The translations under genes and the position numbers were made by a program. 64,000 nt of DNA. Origin: Comamonadaceae bacterium. GTDB lineage: Bacteria; Pseudomonadota; Gammaproteobacteria; Burkholderiales; Burkholderiaceae_C. The stretch is taken from contig CANJQN010000019.1 of the NCBI GenBank assembly GCA_947476465.1, positions 1-64,000 of the forward strand, in the 5' to 3' direction. Shown here piece by piece: positions 9,417 through 18,675 of this stretch. How positions within the stretch are numbered: position 1 is the first letter of the stretch; every line of letters begins with the position of its first letter. A model generated the notes under the pieces. The model saw only the letters and a list, made by a program, of their open reading frames with translations. It did no database searches and was not told the DNA's origin.

Positions 9417-9570
9417 GAGTTTGTCGTCGACGGTCGGTGTTGTCCGGGGCGGCGTGTGGAGCGACCGCTCCGAATGTGTAAATTATTGTTTGATTAACGA
9501 AAAAATATTTGCTGAATGTAACAGTTGTTGAGCTAAATTGGGGCTGCGTTTGTTTTTTAGGAACCCCGTC

Positions 9571-12500
9571 ATGGCCACCTTCGTTGCATCCAGTTCGATC
9601 GACATGCTGAACCTCGTCATGGAGGGGAACGACACGTTCTCGGCGCAGACCGCCGGCTCGTTCACCATGACGGGAACGGGCCGATCGGTCGACGCGACCG
9701 GTTCCGGGATCACCTACGACGGCTCCGGTGAGCCCCAGTCAGGCATCGTCGACTCGATCACCTGGAGCGGCGACTACAACTTTACGCTGACCGGCATCAG
9801 CTTCGACCTCAGCAGCTCGTACTTCGACAACGGCTACCTGGTCGACGGCGTGATGCTGTACGGTCTGACTGCGGAAATGGCCTCCTGGCTCAGCGGCAAC
9901 GACAGCATCACCGGCTCGACCTCCGCCGACCTGCTGGCGGGCTTTGCCGGCAATGACACGATCAACGGTGGTGACGGCGGCGATCAGCTCGAGGGCTGGT
10001 CGGGCAATGACACGCTCAATGGCGGCGCGGGTGACGACATGCTGCTGGGCGGCGCGGGCAGCGACACGCTGTCGGGCAACGACGGCAGCGATTCGATCGA
10101 CGGCGGCGTGATCCTGGACCGCATCGCCTACTCAGACATCAACACGCTGAGCTTCAGCTACGTCTCCAGCGGCGCCGTCTCGGTGACGGTCGACCTGTCG
10201 GGCATCACCGGCGATGGCAGCACCGGCTCGGGCACCTCGACCGTGAGCAGCGAGACCGGCACCGACTCGGTGTCCAACGTCAACTTCATCTTGGGCGGCG
10301 CGGGCAACGACACCATCACCGGCAGCAGCGCGCTGATCTTCGAGCAGATCGAAGGCGGCCTGGGCGACGACACTCTGAATGGCGGCGCCATCACTGACCT
10401 GGTGAACACCGATAACGCCAACCGGGTCAGCTATGCCGGCGCAAGTGGTAGCGTGACGGTCACCCTGGGTCTCAATGGTGTGGCCGGCAGCGCATCGGGC
10501 GCGGCTGGCGCCGATGTCTTGACCAACTTCTCGCAGGTGCGGGGCGGCAACAGCGGCGACACGCTCACCGGAAGCAACGAGACGGTCTACACCGAACTGT
10601 TCGAGGGCCGTGGCGGCAATGACATCATCAACGGTAACGGCGGTTTCGACATCGCGCGCTACGACACCTACGGCGGCAGCTCAGGAGGGGTCAATGCCAA
10701 TCTGGCCGCGGGCACGGCCACCAGCATCGGTTCCGGCTTCGGCAGCGACACGCTGAGCAACATTGAAGGCCTGTTCGGCTCCGGCGCCGATGACACCCTG
10801 ACCGGCGGCCTCGCGGCCAATGGCACCGGCTATCAGGGCAGCCAGGTGAGCTTGCTGGAAGTGTTCCGCGGCAACGCCGGCAACGACACCATCGATGGCG
10901 GCGCCGGCTTCGACCGAGCCGATTACGCGTCTTCCACCGCCAACATCTTGTTCCAGTTGAACTGGGACGGCGTCAACCTCACCGGTACCGCGTCGGACGG
11001 TTTCGGCGGCACCGACACATTGGCGAACATCGAGGGCGTTCGCGGCTCCGACTTCGACGACGTGCTGATTGGGTCTAACCGCGACACCTTTGGCACCGAC
11101 GGCTACTTGGAGTTCTTCGAGGGCCGCGCAGGCAATGACCTGATCGATGGCCGGGGCGGTGTCGACCGGGTTGACTACAACACCGCCCGTGCCGGCGTCG
11201 ACGTGAACCTGGTGACCGGCATTGCGCTGGACGGCTACGGCTCGGTCGACACGCTGTTCAACATCGAGAGCATCCGCGGATCGAGCTTCAACGACATCCT
11301 CACCGGCAATGACGGGAACAACAACCTCAATGGCGGCGGCGGCGTCGACACCATGGTCGGCGGCAATGGCAACGACACCTACAGCGTCGACAACGTTGGC
11401 GACGTGGTCACCGAGACCAGCACAGGCGGCGTGGATACCGTCAACTCGACGCTTGCCACCTACACGCTGGGCAGCTATATCGAGAACGGCCGCGTCAACC
11501 TTGACACGGCGGCCAGCATCACCGGCAACACCTTGAACAACGTGCTGTTTGCCGGTGGCGGCAACAACACCCTGAACGGCAGCACCGGCACCGACACAGC
11601 CTCCTACCTGTACGCGGGCTCGGCGGTCACTGTCACGCTGGCCAGCGCCGTGGCCCAGGCCACGGTGGGCTCGGGCAGCGACACGCTGGTGGGCATGGAG
11701 AACCTCACGGGCTCCAGTTTCAACGACACGCTCACGGGTAGCACCGCTGCCAACGTGATCGATGGCGGCGCGGGCGCCGACAGCATGAGCGGTGGCGACG
11801 GCAATGACACCTATGTGGTGGACGACGCGGGCGACGTAGTGACCGATACGAGCGGCACGGACCTGGTCCTGAGCCACCTGGCTGCCTACACGCTCGCGGC
11901 CAATGTGGAGCAGGGCCGGATCATGCTGGACGGAGGCAACATCACGGGCAACACCTTGGCCAACACCTTGTTCGCCGGCTCGGGCGCCAACGCGATCAAT
12001 GGCGGCTCGGGGACGGATGTGGTGTCCTATCTTTACGCCACTGGCGGGGTCACTGTGAACCTGGCCCTCGGCACGGCAACCGGTGCTTCGGGCGCGGACA
12101 CGCTGACGTTGATCGAGTCGATCACCGGCTCGAACTTCGGCGACGTGCTCACCGGCAACAGCAACGTCAACGTCATCAATGGCGGCCTGGGCGCCGACGC
12201 CATGACCGGCGGCGACGGCAACGACACCTACTATGCCGATCAAGTGGGCGACCAGGTGATCGAGACCAACGCGGCTGCGGGGGGCGGCACCGACCTCGTG
12301 CTCAGCACCCTGGGCAGCTACATGCTCACGGCCAACGTCGAGAACGGGCGCGTGCTGGCCACCGGCGCGGCCAACCTGACCGGCAACGGCCTGAACAATA
12401 TCTTGTACGCCGGCAACGGCGCCAACGTGCTCGATGGCGCCGACGGCTTTGACACGGCCTCGTACCTGTATGCCACCGCCGCCGTCACGGTGAGCCTGGC

Positions 12501-15500
12501 GACCGAGGCCGCTCAGGCGACCGTCGGCTCGGGTTCCGACTCGTTGCGCAACGTCGAGAGCCTGACCGGCTCCAGCTACAACGACACGCTCACCGGCTCC
12601 AACGACAACGACACGCTGGACGGCGGTGCGGGTAACGACACCCTGCAGGGCGGCGCGGGCAGCGACACGCTGATCGGCGGCGCGGGCACGGACACCATCG
12701 ACGGCGGCCTGATCCAGGACCGCCTGAACTACAGCGACCTCAATACACTGAGCTTCACCTACATCACCATCGGCGCTACGTCGGTGACGGTGGATCTCTC
12801 TGGCATCACAGGCGACGGCAGTACCGGCTCTGGCACCTCGACCGTGAGCAGCGAGGCTGGCGTTGACACGGTGTCCAACGTCAACTGGATCCTTGGCGGC
12901 GCGGGCAACGACACCATCACCGGCAGCAGCGCGCTGATCCTGGAGCTGATCGAAGGCGGCCTGGGCGACGACATTCTCAACGGTGGCGCGATCACCGATC
13001 TGGTGAACACCGACAACGCCAACCGGGTGAGCTATGCCAGCGCCTCGGGTTCGGTGACGGTCGACCTGATTGCCGGTACCGCCACCGGCGCGGCGGGCAG
13101 CGACACCTTGTCCAACTTCTCGCAGGTGCGCGGCGGCAACTCCGCCGACACCCTGTCCGGCAGCGACGCCTCGGCCTACACCGAGCATTTCGAAGGCCGC
13201 GGCGGCAACGACATCATCAACGGCCGGGGCGGCTTTGACATCGCGCGTTATGACACCTACAGCGGCAGCTCGGGAGGGGTCAATGCCAACCTGGCCGCGG
13301 GCACCGCCACCAGTATTGGTTCCGGCTTCGGCACCGACACGCTGAGCAACATCGAAGGCCTGTTCGGCTCCAGCGCCGACGACATACTCACCGGCGGCCT
13401 CGCGGCCAACGGCACCGGCTACCAGGGCAGCCAGACGGCCCTGCTGGAGGTGTTCCGCGGCGGCGCCGGCAACGACACCATCGACGGCGGTGCGGGCTTT
13501 GACCGGGCGGACTACACCAACGGCAATGCGGGCGCAGTCGTCCAGTTGAACTGGGACACCGTCAACCTCACCGGCACGGCGTGGGACGGCATGGGCGGCT
13601 TCGACACGCTGGCGAACATCGAAGGCGTGCGCGGCTCCGATTTTGACGACCTGCTGACCGGATCTGATCGCGACACCTATGGCACCGACGGCTACTTCGA
13701 GTTCTTCGAAGGCCGCGAAGGTAGCGACGTGATCGACGGCCGGGGCGGCTGGGACCGTGCCGACTACAACACGGCCCGCGCCGCTGTCAACGTGAACCTG
13801 CTGACCGGCGTCGCGCTGGATGGCTATGGCACGGTCGACTCGTTGGCCAACATTGAAGCCGTCCGCGGGTCGAGCTTCAATGACACCCTCACCGGTGACG
13901 ACGGGAGCAACAATCTGAATGGCAATGGCGGCGCCGACACCATGATCGGTGGCAATGGCGACGACCTCTACAACGTTGACAACGCGGGCGATGTGGTCAC
14001 CGAAACCAGCACGGGCGGCATCGACACGGTCTACTCCACCCTGGCCAACTCCACCCTGGGCAACTACATCGAGAACGGCCGCGTCAACACCAGCGCCGCG
14101 GCCAGCATCACCGGCAACACCTTGGGCAATGTGCTGTTCGCCGGCGGCGGTAACAACACGCTCGATGGCGGCACCGGCACCGACACGGCCTCCTACCTGT
14201 ACGCGGGTTCGGCGGTCACCGTCACGCTGGCCACCGCGTTGGCGCAAGCCACGGTGGGCTCGGGCTCCGACACGCTGCTGGGCATCGAGGACCTCACGGG
14301 CTCCAACTTCAACGACACCCTCACGGGCAACACGGGCGCCAACGTGATCGACGGCGGCGCGGGTGCCGACAGCATGAACGGTGGCATCGGCAACGACACC
14401 TACGTGGTGGACGACGCGGGCGACGTTGTGACCGACACTGGTGGCACGGATCTGGTCTTGAGTCGCTTGGCGGCCCATACGCTCGCGGCTGACGTGGAGC
14501 AGGGCCGGATCATGCTGGACGGCGCGGCCGACCTCACGGGCAACACCTTGGCCAACACCTTGTTCGCCGGTACGGGCGCCAACGCGATCGATGGCGGCTC
14601 GGGGACGGATGTGGTGTCCTACTTTTACGCCACTGGCGGCGTCACTGTAGATTTGGCCCTCGGCACGGTCAGCGGTGCTTCGGGCGCGGACACGCTGGCG
14701 TTGATCGAGTCGATCACCGGCTCGAACTTCGGCGACGTGCTCACCGGCAACGGCGGGGTCAACGTCATCAATGGCGGCCTGGGCGCCGACACCATGACCG
14801 GCGGCAACGGCAACGACACCTACTATGTCGACCACGCGAGCGACCAGGTGATCGAGGGCGGCGCGGGCGGTACCGACTTCGTGCTCAGCTCCCTGAGCAG
14901 CTACACGCTTGCGGCCAACGTCGAGAACGCCCGTGTGCTCACCACTGCGGCGGGCAACCTGATCGGCAACGGCCTGGACAACATCTTTTATGCCGGCAAC
15001 GGCGACAACGTGCTCGTGGGTGCGTTGGGGGTGGATACGGCCTCGTACATCTATGCCTCTTCCGCCGTCACGGTCAGCCTGGCGATCACGGCCGCCCAGG
15101 CGACCGGCGGATCGGGCGCGGACACGCTGCGCACCATCGAGAACCTGACGGGCTCCAACTACAACGACGTACTGACGGGCACTGACGGCAACAACGTCCT
15201 CAATGGTGGGAGCGGCAACGACACTCTGACCGGCGGCTACGGCAGCGACACGCTCACGGGCGGCGCCGACAGTGACACCTTCGTTTTCCTCGCCAGGGGC
15301 GATTCTTCCAATGTCGCCCAGGACGTCATCACCGACTTCGTCACCGGGGTGGACGATCTGGACCTTTCAGCCATCGATGCCGATACCGACACCGTGGGCG
15401 ACCAGGCTTTCTCTGGCACATTCGTCGTAGGCAGCATGACTGCTGCCGGCCAGCTGCAATTTGTTGGCGGTGTGCTGTACGGGAACATCGATGCGGATAC

Positions 15501-15561
15501 CAGCTACGATTTTGCGATTCAGATCAGCGGCACGTTTGCCGCGTCCGACGTGATCCTGTGA
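9571..15561 (+). CDS. giant RTX-type calcium-binding repeat protein, probable type I secretion substrate
   Basis: Many GGxGxDxLx nonapeptides (GGAGNDTLQGGAGSDTLIGG). C-terminus GGADSDTFVFLARGDSSNVAQDVITDFVTGVDDLDLSAIDAD typical of T1SS substrates. ATG at 9571 (MATFVASSSIDMLN) preferred over 9538. Confidence 0.88.
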   Translation: MATFVASSSIDMLNLVMEGNDTFSAQTAGSFTMTGTGRSVDATGSGITYDGSGEPQSGIVDSITWSGDYNFTLTGISFDLSSSYFDNGYLVDGVMLYGLTAEMASWLSGNDSITGSTSADLLAGFAGNDTINGGDGGDQLEGWSGNDTLNGGAGDDMLLGGAGSDTLSGNDGSDSIDGGVILDRIAYSDINTLSFSYVSSGAVSVTVDLSGITGDGSTGSGTSTVSSETGTDSVSNVNFILGGAGNDTITGSSALIFEQIEGGLGDDTLNGGAITDLVNTDNANRVSYAGASGSVTVTLGLNGVAGSASGAAGADVLTNFSQVRGGNSGDTLTGSNETVYTELFEGRGGNDIINGNGGFDIARYDTYGGSSGGVNANLAAGTATSIGSGFGSDTLSNIEGLFGSGADDTLTGGLAANGTGYQGSQVSLLEVFRGNAGNDTIDGGAGFDRADYASSTANILFQLNWDGVNLTGTASDGFGGTDTLANIEGVRGSDFDDVLIGSNRDTFGTDGYLEFFEGRAGNDLIDGRGGVDRVDYNTARAGVDVNLVTGIALDGYGSVDTLFNIESIRGSSFNDILTGNDGNNNLNGGGGVDTMVGGNGNDTYSVDNVGDVVTETSTGGVDTVNSTLATYTLGSYIENGRVNLDTAASITGNTLNNVLFAGGGNNTLNGSTGTDTASYLYAGSAVTVTLASAVAQATVGSGSDTLVGMENLTGSSFNDTLTGSTAANVIDGGAGADSMSGGDGNDTYVVDDAGDVVTDTSGTDLVLSHLAAYTLAANVEQGRIMLDGGNITGNTLANTLFAGSGANAINGGSGTDVVSYLYATGGVTVNLALGTATGASGADTLTLIESITGSNFGDVLTGNSNVNVINGGLGADAMTGGDGNDTYYADQVGDQVIETNAAAGGGTDLVLSTLGSYMLTANVENGRVLATGAANLTGNGLNNILYAGNGANVLDGADGFDTASYLYATAAVTVSLATEAAQATVGSGSDSLRNVESLTGSSYNDTLTGSNDNDTLDGGAGNDTLQGGAGSDTLIGGAGTDTIDGGLIQDRLNYSDLNTLSFTYITIGATSVTVDLSGITGDGSTGSGTSTVSSEAGVDTVSNVNWILGGAGNDTITGSSALILELIEGGLGDDILNGGAITDLVNTDNANRVSYASASGSVTVDLIAGTATGAAGSDTLSNFSQVRGGNSADTLSGSDASAYTEHFEGRGGNDIINGRGGFDIARYDTYSGSSGGVNANLAAGTATSIGSGFGTDTLSNIEGLFGSSADDILTGGLAANGTGYQGSQTALLEVFRGGAGNDTIDGGAGFDRADYTNGNAGAVVQLNWDTVNLTGTAWDGMGGFDTLANIEGVRGSDFDDLLTGSDRDTYGTDGYFEFFEGREGSDVIDGRGGWDRADYNTARAAVNVNLLTGVALDGYGTVDSLANIEAVRGSSFNDTLTGDDGSNNLNGNGGADTMIGGNGDDLYNVDNAGDVVTETSTGGIDTVYSTLANSTLGNYIENGRVNTSAAASITGNTLGNVLFAGGGNNTLDGGTGTDTASYLYAGSAVTVTLATALAQATVGSGSDTLLGIEDLTGSNFNDTLTGNTGANVIDGGAGADSMNGGIGNDTYVVDDAGDVVTDTGGTDLVLSRLAAHTLAADVEQGRIMLDGAADLTGNTLANTLFAGTGANAIDGGSGTDVVSYFYATGGVTVDLALGTVSGASGADTLALIESITGSNFGDVLTGNGGVNVINGGLGADTMTGGNGNDTYYVDHASDQVIEGGAGGTDFVLSSLSSYTLAANVENARVLTTAAGNLIGNGLDNIFYAGNGDNVLVGALGVDTASYIYASSAVTVSLAITAAQATGGSGADTLRTIENLTGSNYNDVLTGTDGNNVLNGGSGNDTLTGGYGSDTLTGGADSDTFVFLARGDSSNVAQDVITDFVTGVDDLDLSAIDADTDTVGDQAFSGTFVVGSMTAAGQLQFVGGVLYGNIDADTSYDFAIQISGTFAASDVIL
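10090..15180 (+). repeat. two tandem ~2.59-2.60 kb (about 864-867 aa) homologous units inside the RTX gene
   Basis: Aligned landmarks: tcggtgacgg 10180/12781 (2601), caggagggg region 10681/13270 (2589), ggcggctcggggacggatgtggtgtcct 12001/14593 (2592). Confidence 0.9.
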
Positions 15562-15570
15562 CGACGACGG

Positions 15571-15594
15571 GCAGACGATCAAAAGATCGTCTGC
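15571..15594. terminator. perfect hairpin GCAGACGATC-AAAA-GATCGTCTGC between convergent genes
   Basis: 10-bp perfect stem, 4-nt loop, 10 nt after the RTX stop; contains the stop codon of the minus-strand gene 15579..15929. Confidence 0.65.
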
Positions 15595-15929
15595 TTGTCC
15601 AGCTTCGCCTTCAGCACCAGGTCGACCACGGGCTGTTCCCGCTTGTTCGCACGCATGCAGTGGTCTTTCTGAAGCCGGTCGGTCAGGCGAATCACCACCC
15701 GGGCCCAGCGCTTTTCGTCTCGCACGCGCCAAGCGTGCGACGAGACGGATTCCCATGCAAAGCCATTGAACACCGTCGCATTGACGAAGTGATCCAGCGC
15801 GCGCACCCCGGCGCGCCCACGCGCGTTGGGGCCGAAGATGCCGATCCACACCAGCAGCAGGTAGCCCACGACCGCCAGGGGCACCACCACGCACATCAGC
15901 AGAAAGCCCGCCATCCGCTCCCTCAGCAT
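15579..15929 (-). CDS. small putative inner-membrane protein, last gene of capsule/P450 operon
   Basis: MLRERMAGFLLMCVVVPLAVVGYLLLVWIGIFGPNARG...; start overlaps the end of the upstream P450 gene by 7 nt. Confidence 0.6.
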   Translation of the reverse strand: MLRERMAGFLLMCVVVPLAVVGYLLLVWIGIFGPNARGRAGVRALDHFVNATVFNGFAWESVSSHAWRVRDEKRWARVVIRLTDRLQKDHCMRANKREQPVVDLVLKAKLDKQTIF

Positions 15930-17311
15930 GCCGCCCTCCGGTGCAGGCGCAGGCGCACGCCGTTGGCCGAGCGGATGGTCAGGCGGCCCACGGGCTGGGG
16001 CACATGCCCCGGCACGGCGCTCAGGCGGTAGCGGGCGATCAGGCTGGACAGGATGAGGGTGGCCTCTTGCAGCGCAAACGCCGCGCCCAGGCACACGCGC
16101 GGGCCCATGCCGAAGGGCAGGTAGCCCTGGCGTTGCGATTCGCGTGAGGCTTCGTCGTCCCAGCGGTCGGGGTCGAAGACGTCGGGCTGGGGCCAGATGT
16201 TGCGGTGCCGTTGAATCAACCAGGGCGACACCACAATGGTGGCGCCGGCCTGCACCTGCTTGCCGCGCATCGGGCAGGCCTTGGTGGCCTCGCGCGCCAC
16301 AAAGCCCACGGGCGGGAACAGGCGCAGCGTTTCGCGAAACACGTTCCAGGCCAGGCGCAGCTGCTTCATGTCGCCATTTTGCGGCGCTCGCTCGCCCACC
16401 ACCTCGCGGTGCTCGGCCACCATGCGCTCCTGAATGTCGGGTGCGTTGGCCAGCATGTGCAGGGCCCAGGTGAGGGCGCTGGCCGAGGTCTCGTGCCCGG
16501 CCAAAAATAGCATGGCCACCTGGTCCACCAGTTCCTCGAAGCCAAAGGGCGCCCCGGTCGCCTCGTCACGCGCTTCCATGAAGGCCTGCAAGATGTCGAC
16601 ATCCCCCGTGGGCCGGCCGGCGCAATAGGCCTCGAAGCGCGGGCGGATCAGTTTTTCAAGCAGGCCGCGAATCTCGCGCGCGGCGCGGCGGCTGCGCCAG
16701 GTGTCCCAGGGCCACACCAACCAGCGCACGCCATAGACCGAAGGCAGCATCAGCCGCGGCGCTAGCGCCTGGTAGCGTGCGAAGGCCTCGAAAATGCGCC
16801 GGGCATCCTCGCCGCCCATCGGCTGCGAAAAGATGGTGCGAAAAATGATGTCGGCGGTGACGTGGGTCATCTCCACTTCCACGTCGTACTCGGCGCCGTC
16901 GGGCAATTGCGCCAGGCGCGCCAGCATGTCGGCGGTGGCCTCGCGCATGGCCGGAAAGGCCACATTCAGCCGCGCCTGCGCAAAGGCCGGGTTCATCATC
17001 TGCCGCTGGCGCTGCCACTGCGCGCCATTGGTGGTGAAAATGCTCTCGCCCAGCAGCGGCCCCAGCGCCTCGCCCGTCTGCGGGCTCTTGGGGAAATCGG
17101 CCGCCTCGTCCTGCATCACGCGGCGCACCAGCGCCGGGTCGTTCACCATGTACAGATCCATCCCCGGCAGGTGCACCTCGCCCATCTGCATGGCGTAGCT
17201 GCGCTCGTACAGCGCGTCCAGCCACGAGCGGCGCGCACTGAAGAACATCAGCAGGAGCGAGGCCTTGCTCTTGCGCGGTGTCGGGTAGGCGGGGCAAAAA
17301 GGCGTGGTCAT
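15923..17311 (-). CDS. cytochrome P450
   Basis: AGHETSASALTW I-helix motif, ExxR in FRETLRLFPP, heme loop FGMGPRVCLG. Confidence 0.95.
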   Translation of the reverse strand: MTTPFCPAYPTPRKSKASLLLMFFSARRSWLDALYERSYAMQMGEVHLPGMDLYMVNDPALVRRVMQDEAADFPKSPQTGEALGPLLGESIFTTNGAQWQRQRQMMNPAFAQARLNVAFPAMREATADMLARLAQLPDGAEYDVEVEMTHVTADIIFRTIFSQPMGGEDARRIFEAFARYQALAPRLMLPSVYGVRWLVWPWDTWRSRRAAREIRGLLEKLIRPRFEAYCAGRPTGDVDILQAFMEARDEATGAPFGFEELVDQVAMLFLAGHETSASALTWALHMLANAPDIQERMVAEHREVVGERAPQNGDMKQLRLAWNVFRETLRLFPPVGFVAREATKACPMRGKQVQAGATIVVSPWLIQRHRNIWPQPDVFDPDRWDDEASRESQRQGYLPFGMGPRVCLGAAFALQEATLILSSLIARYRLSAVPGHVPQPVGRLTIRSANGVRLRLHRRAAC

Positions 17312-18675
17312 GTCAATCTGTGCAGGCGCACCCGAATGCCCTTGTCGGACCGAACGGTCAAACGCCCCACGACGCCGGGCCGCCACTGCGGCTCGCCGCT
17401 GATCCTGTACCGGGACAGCAGGTTCGCCATGATCAGGCCGGCCTCCATCGCGGCGAAGCCTGCGCCCACGCAGGCGCGCTCACCGAGGCCGAACGGCAGG
17501 TACACCGCTTCGGTAGGCAGCGCGTCGCGATGCAAGAAGCGATCGGGCAAGAACGCGTCCGGCTCGGTCCACCAGCGCCGATGCCGGTGCAGCAGCCAGG
17601 GGAAGACCAGCAGCTCCGAGCCCTTGGGAACCGGCACGCCGCGTATCACCTCGTCTTGCGTGGCCTCGCGTGGGAAATAGCCGACCGGCGGGTACAGGCG
17701 CAGCACTTCCTTGAAGACGGCGTTGAAGCGCTGCATGCGCCAGACGCCCCCGGTATCTGCCGGGATGCCGTCGGCCGAGATGCCGCGCGCTTCTTCGCGC
17801 AAGGCGTCCTGCAGATCGCCACACTCGCCCAGAAGGTACATGCACCAGCTCAAGGCGCTGGCGGAGGTCTCATGCCCGGCCAGGAACAGCAAGCACACCT
17901 GGTCCAGCACTTCGAGCCGGGTCAGCGTGGATCCGTCTTGCGGGTCGACGGCCGCGCGCAGACCGGCCACGATGTCGGCGCCGCTGCGCTCCTGCTCAGT
18001 CGTCACGTTGTCAAAGCGCTGATCGACGCAGGCGCCGATGTGGTTGCGAATGATGGCCGCCTGCCGTCGCCTGGCCCGCTCGATCCCGAAACCAGGCAGC
18101 CGGAACAAGCGTAGCGCGAGCGCGCGTTGCGACAGGCGCTGATAGCGGCTGAGGGCTTCGTACAGGCGCTGTGCGTCCGCACCCAGCAGCGGCACCGAAA
18201 AGATGGCGCGGAACACGATGTCGGCGGTGACCGCGGTCATCAACGCTTCAGCGTCCAGATCGCCGCCGTCGGGCAGGGTGTCCAGCTGCGCCATCATCGC
18301 GGCGCAGGCCTGGCCCATGAGCGGAAACACCAGCCCCAGCCGGGCATGGGTCATGGCCTGGTCGAGCATACGGCGCTGGCGCCGCCAATGGTCGCCGTTG
18401 GTTGCAAAAGGGCTGCCGCCCAACAGCGGCTCCAGCGCGTAGTTCATGAGGCGGTGCTTGGGAAAGCGAGCCGGCTCTTGCACCAGGATGCGTTCGACCC
18501 AGACGGGGTCGTTGATGATGAACAACTTCAGCAGCGGCAGCCGGACATGCCCCAGCAGCATCAGATAGCTTCTTTGCGTGAGCACGTCCATCCACGAGTG
18601 CGCGAAGCGAAGAAAGCGCCACCAGCGCAGGCGGACATCTTGCAGTGCGGCCGGCCGCGGGGGTATGAAGCTCAT
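17308..18675 (-). CDS. cytochrome P450 (second paralog)
   Basis: AGHETSASALSW, KEVLRLYPPVG, heme loop FGLGERACVG; starts at ATGA overlap with the upstream gene. Confidence 0.95.
   Translation of the reverse strand: MSFIPPRPAALQDVRLRWWRFLRFAHSWMDVLTQRSYLMLLGHVRLPLLKLFIINDPVWVERILVQEPARFPKHRLMNYALEPLLGGSPFATNGDHWRRQRRMLDQAMTHARLGLVFPLMGQACAAMMAQLDTLPDGGDLDAEALMTAVTADIVFRAIFSVPLLGADAQRLYEALSRYQRLSQRALALRLFRLPGFGIERARRRQAAIIRNHIGACVDQRFDNVTTEQERSGADIVAGLRAAVDPQDGSTLTRLEVLDQVCLLFLAGHETSASALSWCMYLLGECGDLQDALREEARGISADGIPADTGGVWRMQRFNAVFKEVLRLYPPVGYFPREATQDEVIRGVPVPKGSELLVFPWLLHRHRRWWTEPDAFLPDRFLHRDALPTEAVYLPFGLGERACVGAGFAAMEAGLIMANLLSRYRISGEPQWRPGVVGRLTVRSDKGIRVRLHRLT

Noticed and set aside
10681-14835. 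1384-aa minus-strand ORF opposite the RTX gene
   Set aside because: Shadow ORF caused by GC-rich repetitive codons on the plus strand; low-complexity His/Val/Ala/Arg-rich translation with no recognisable domain.
10000-15200. CRISPR-like periodic DNA repeats
   Set aside because: The periodicity is codon-based RTX nonapeptide repeats inside a single open reading frame, with no constant repeat/unique spacer pattern.
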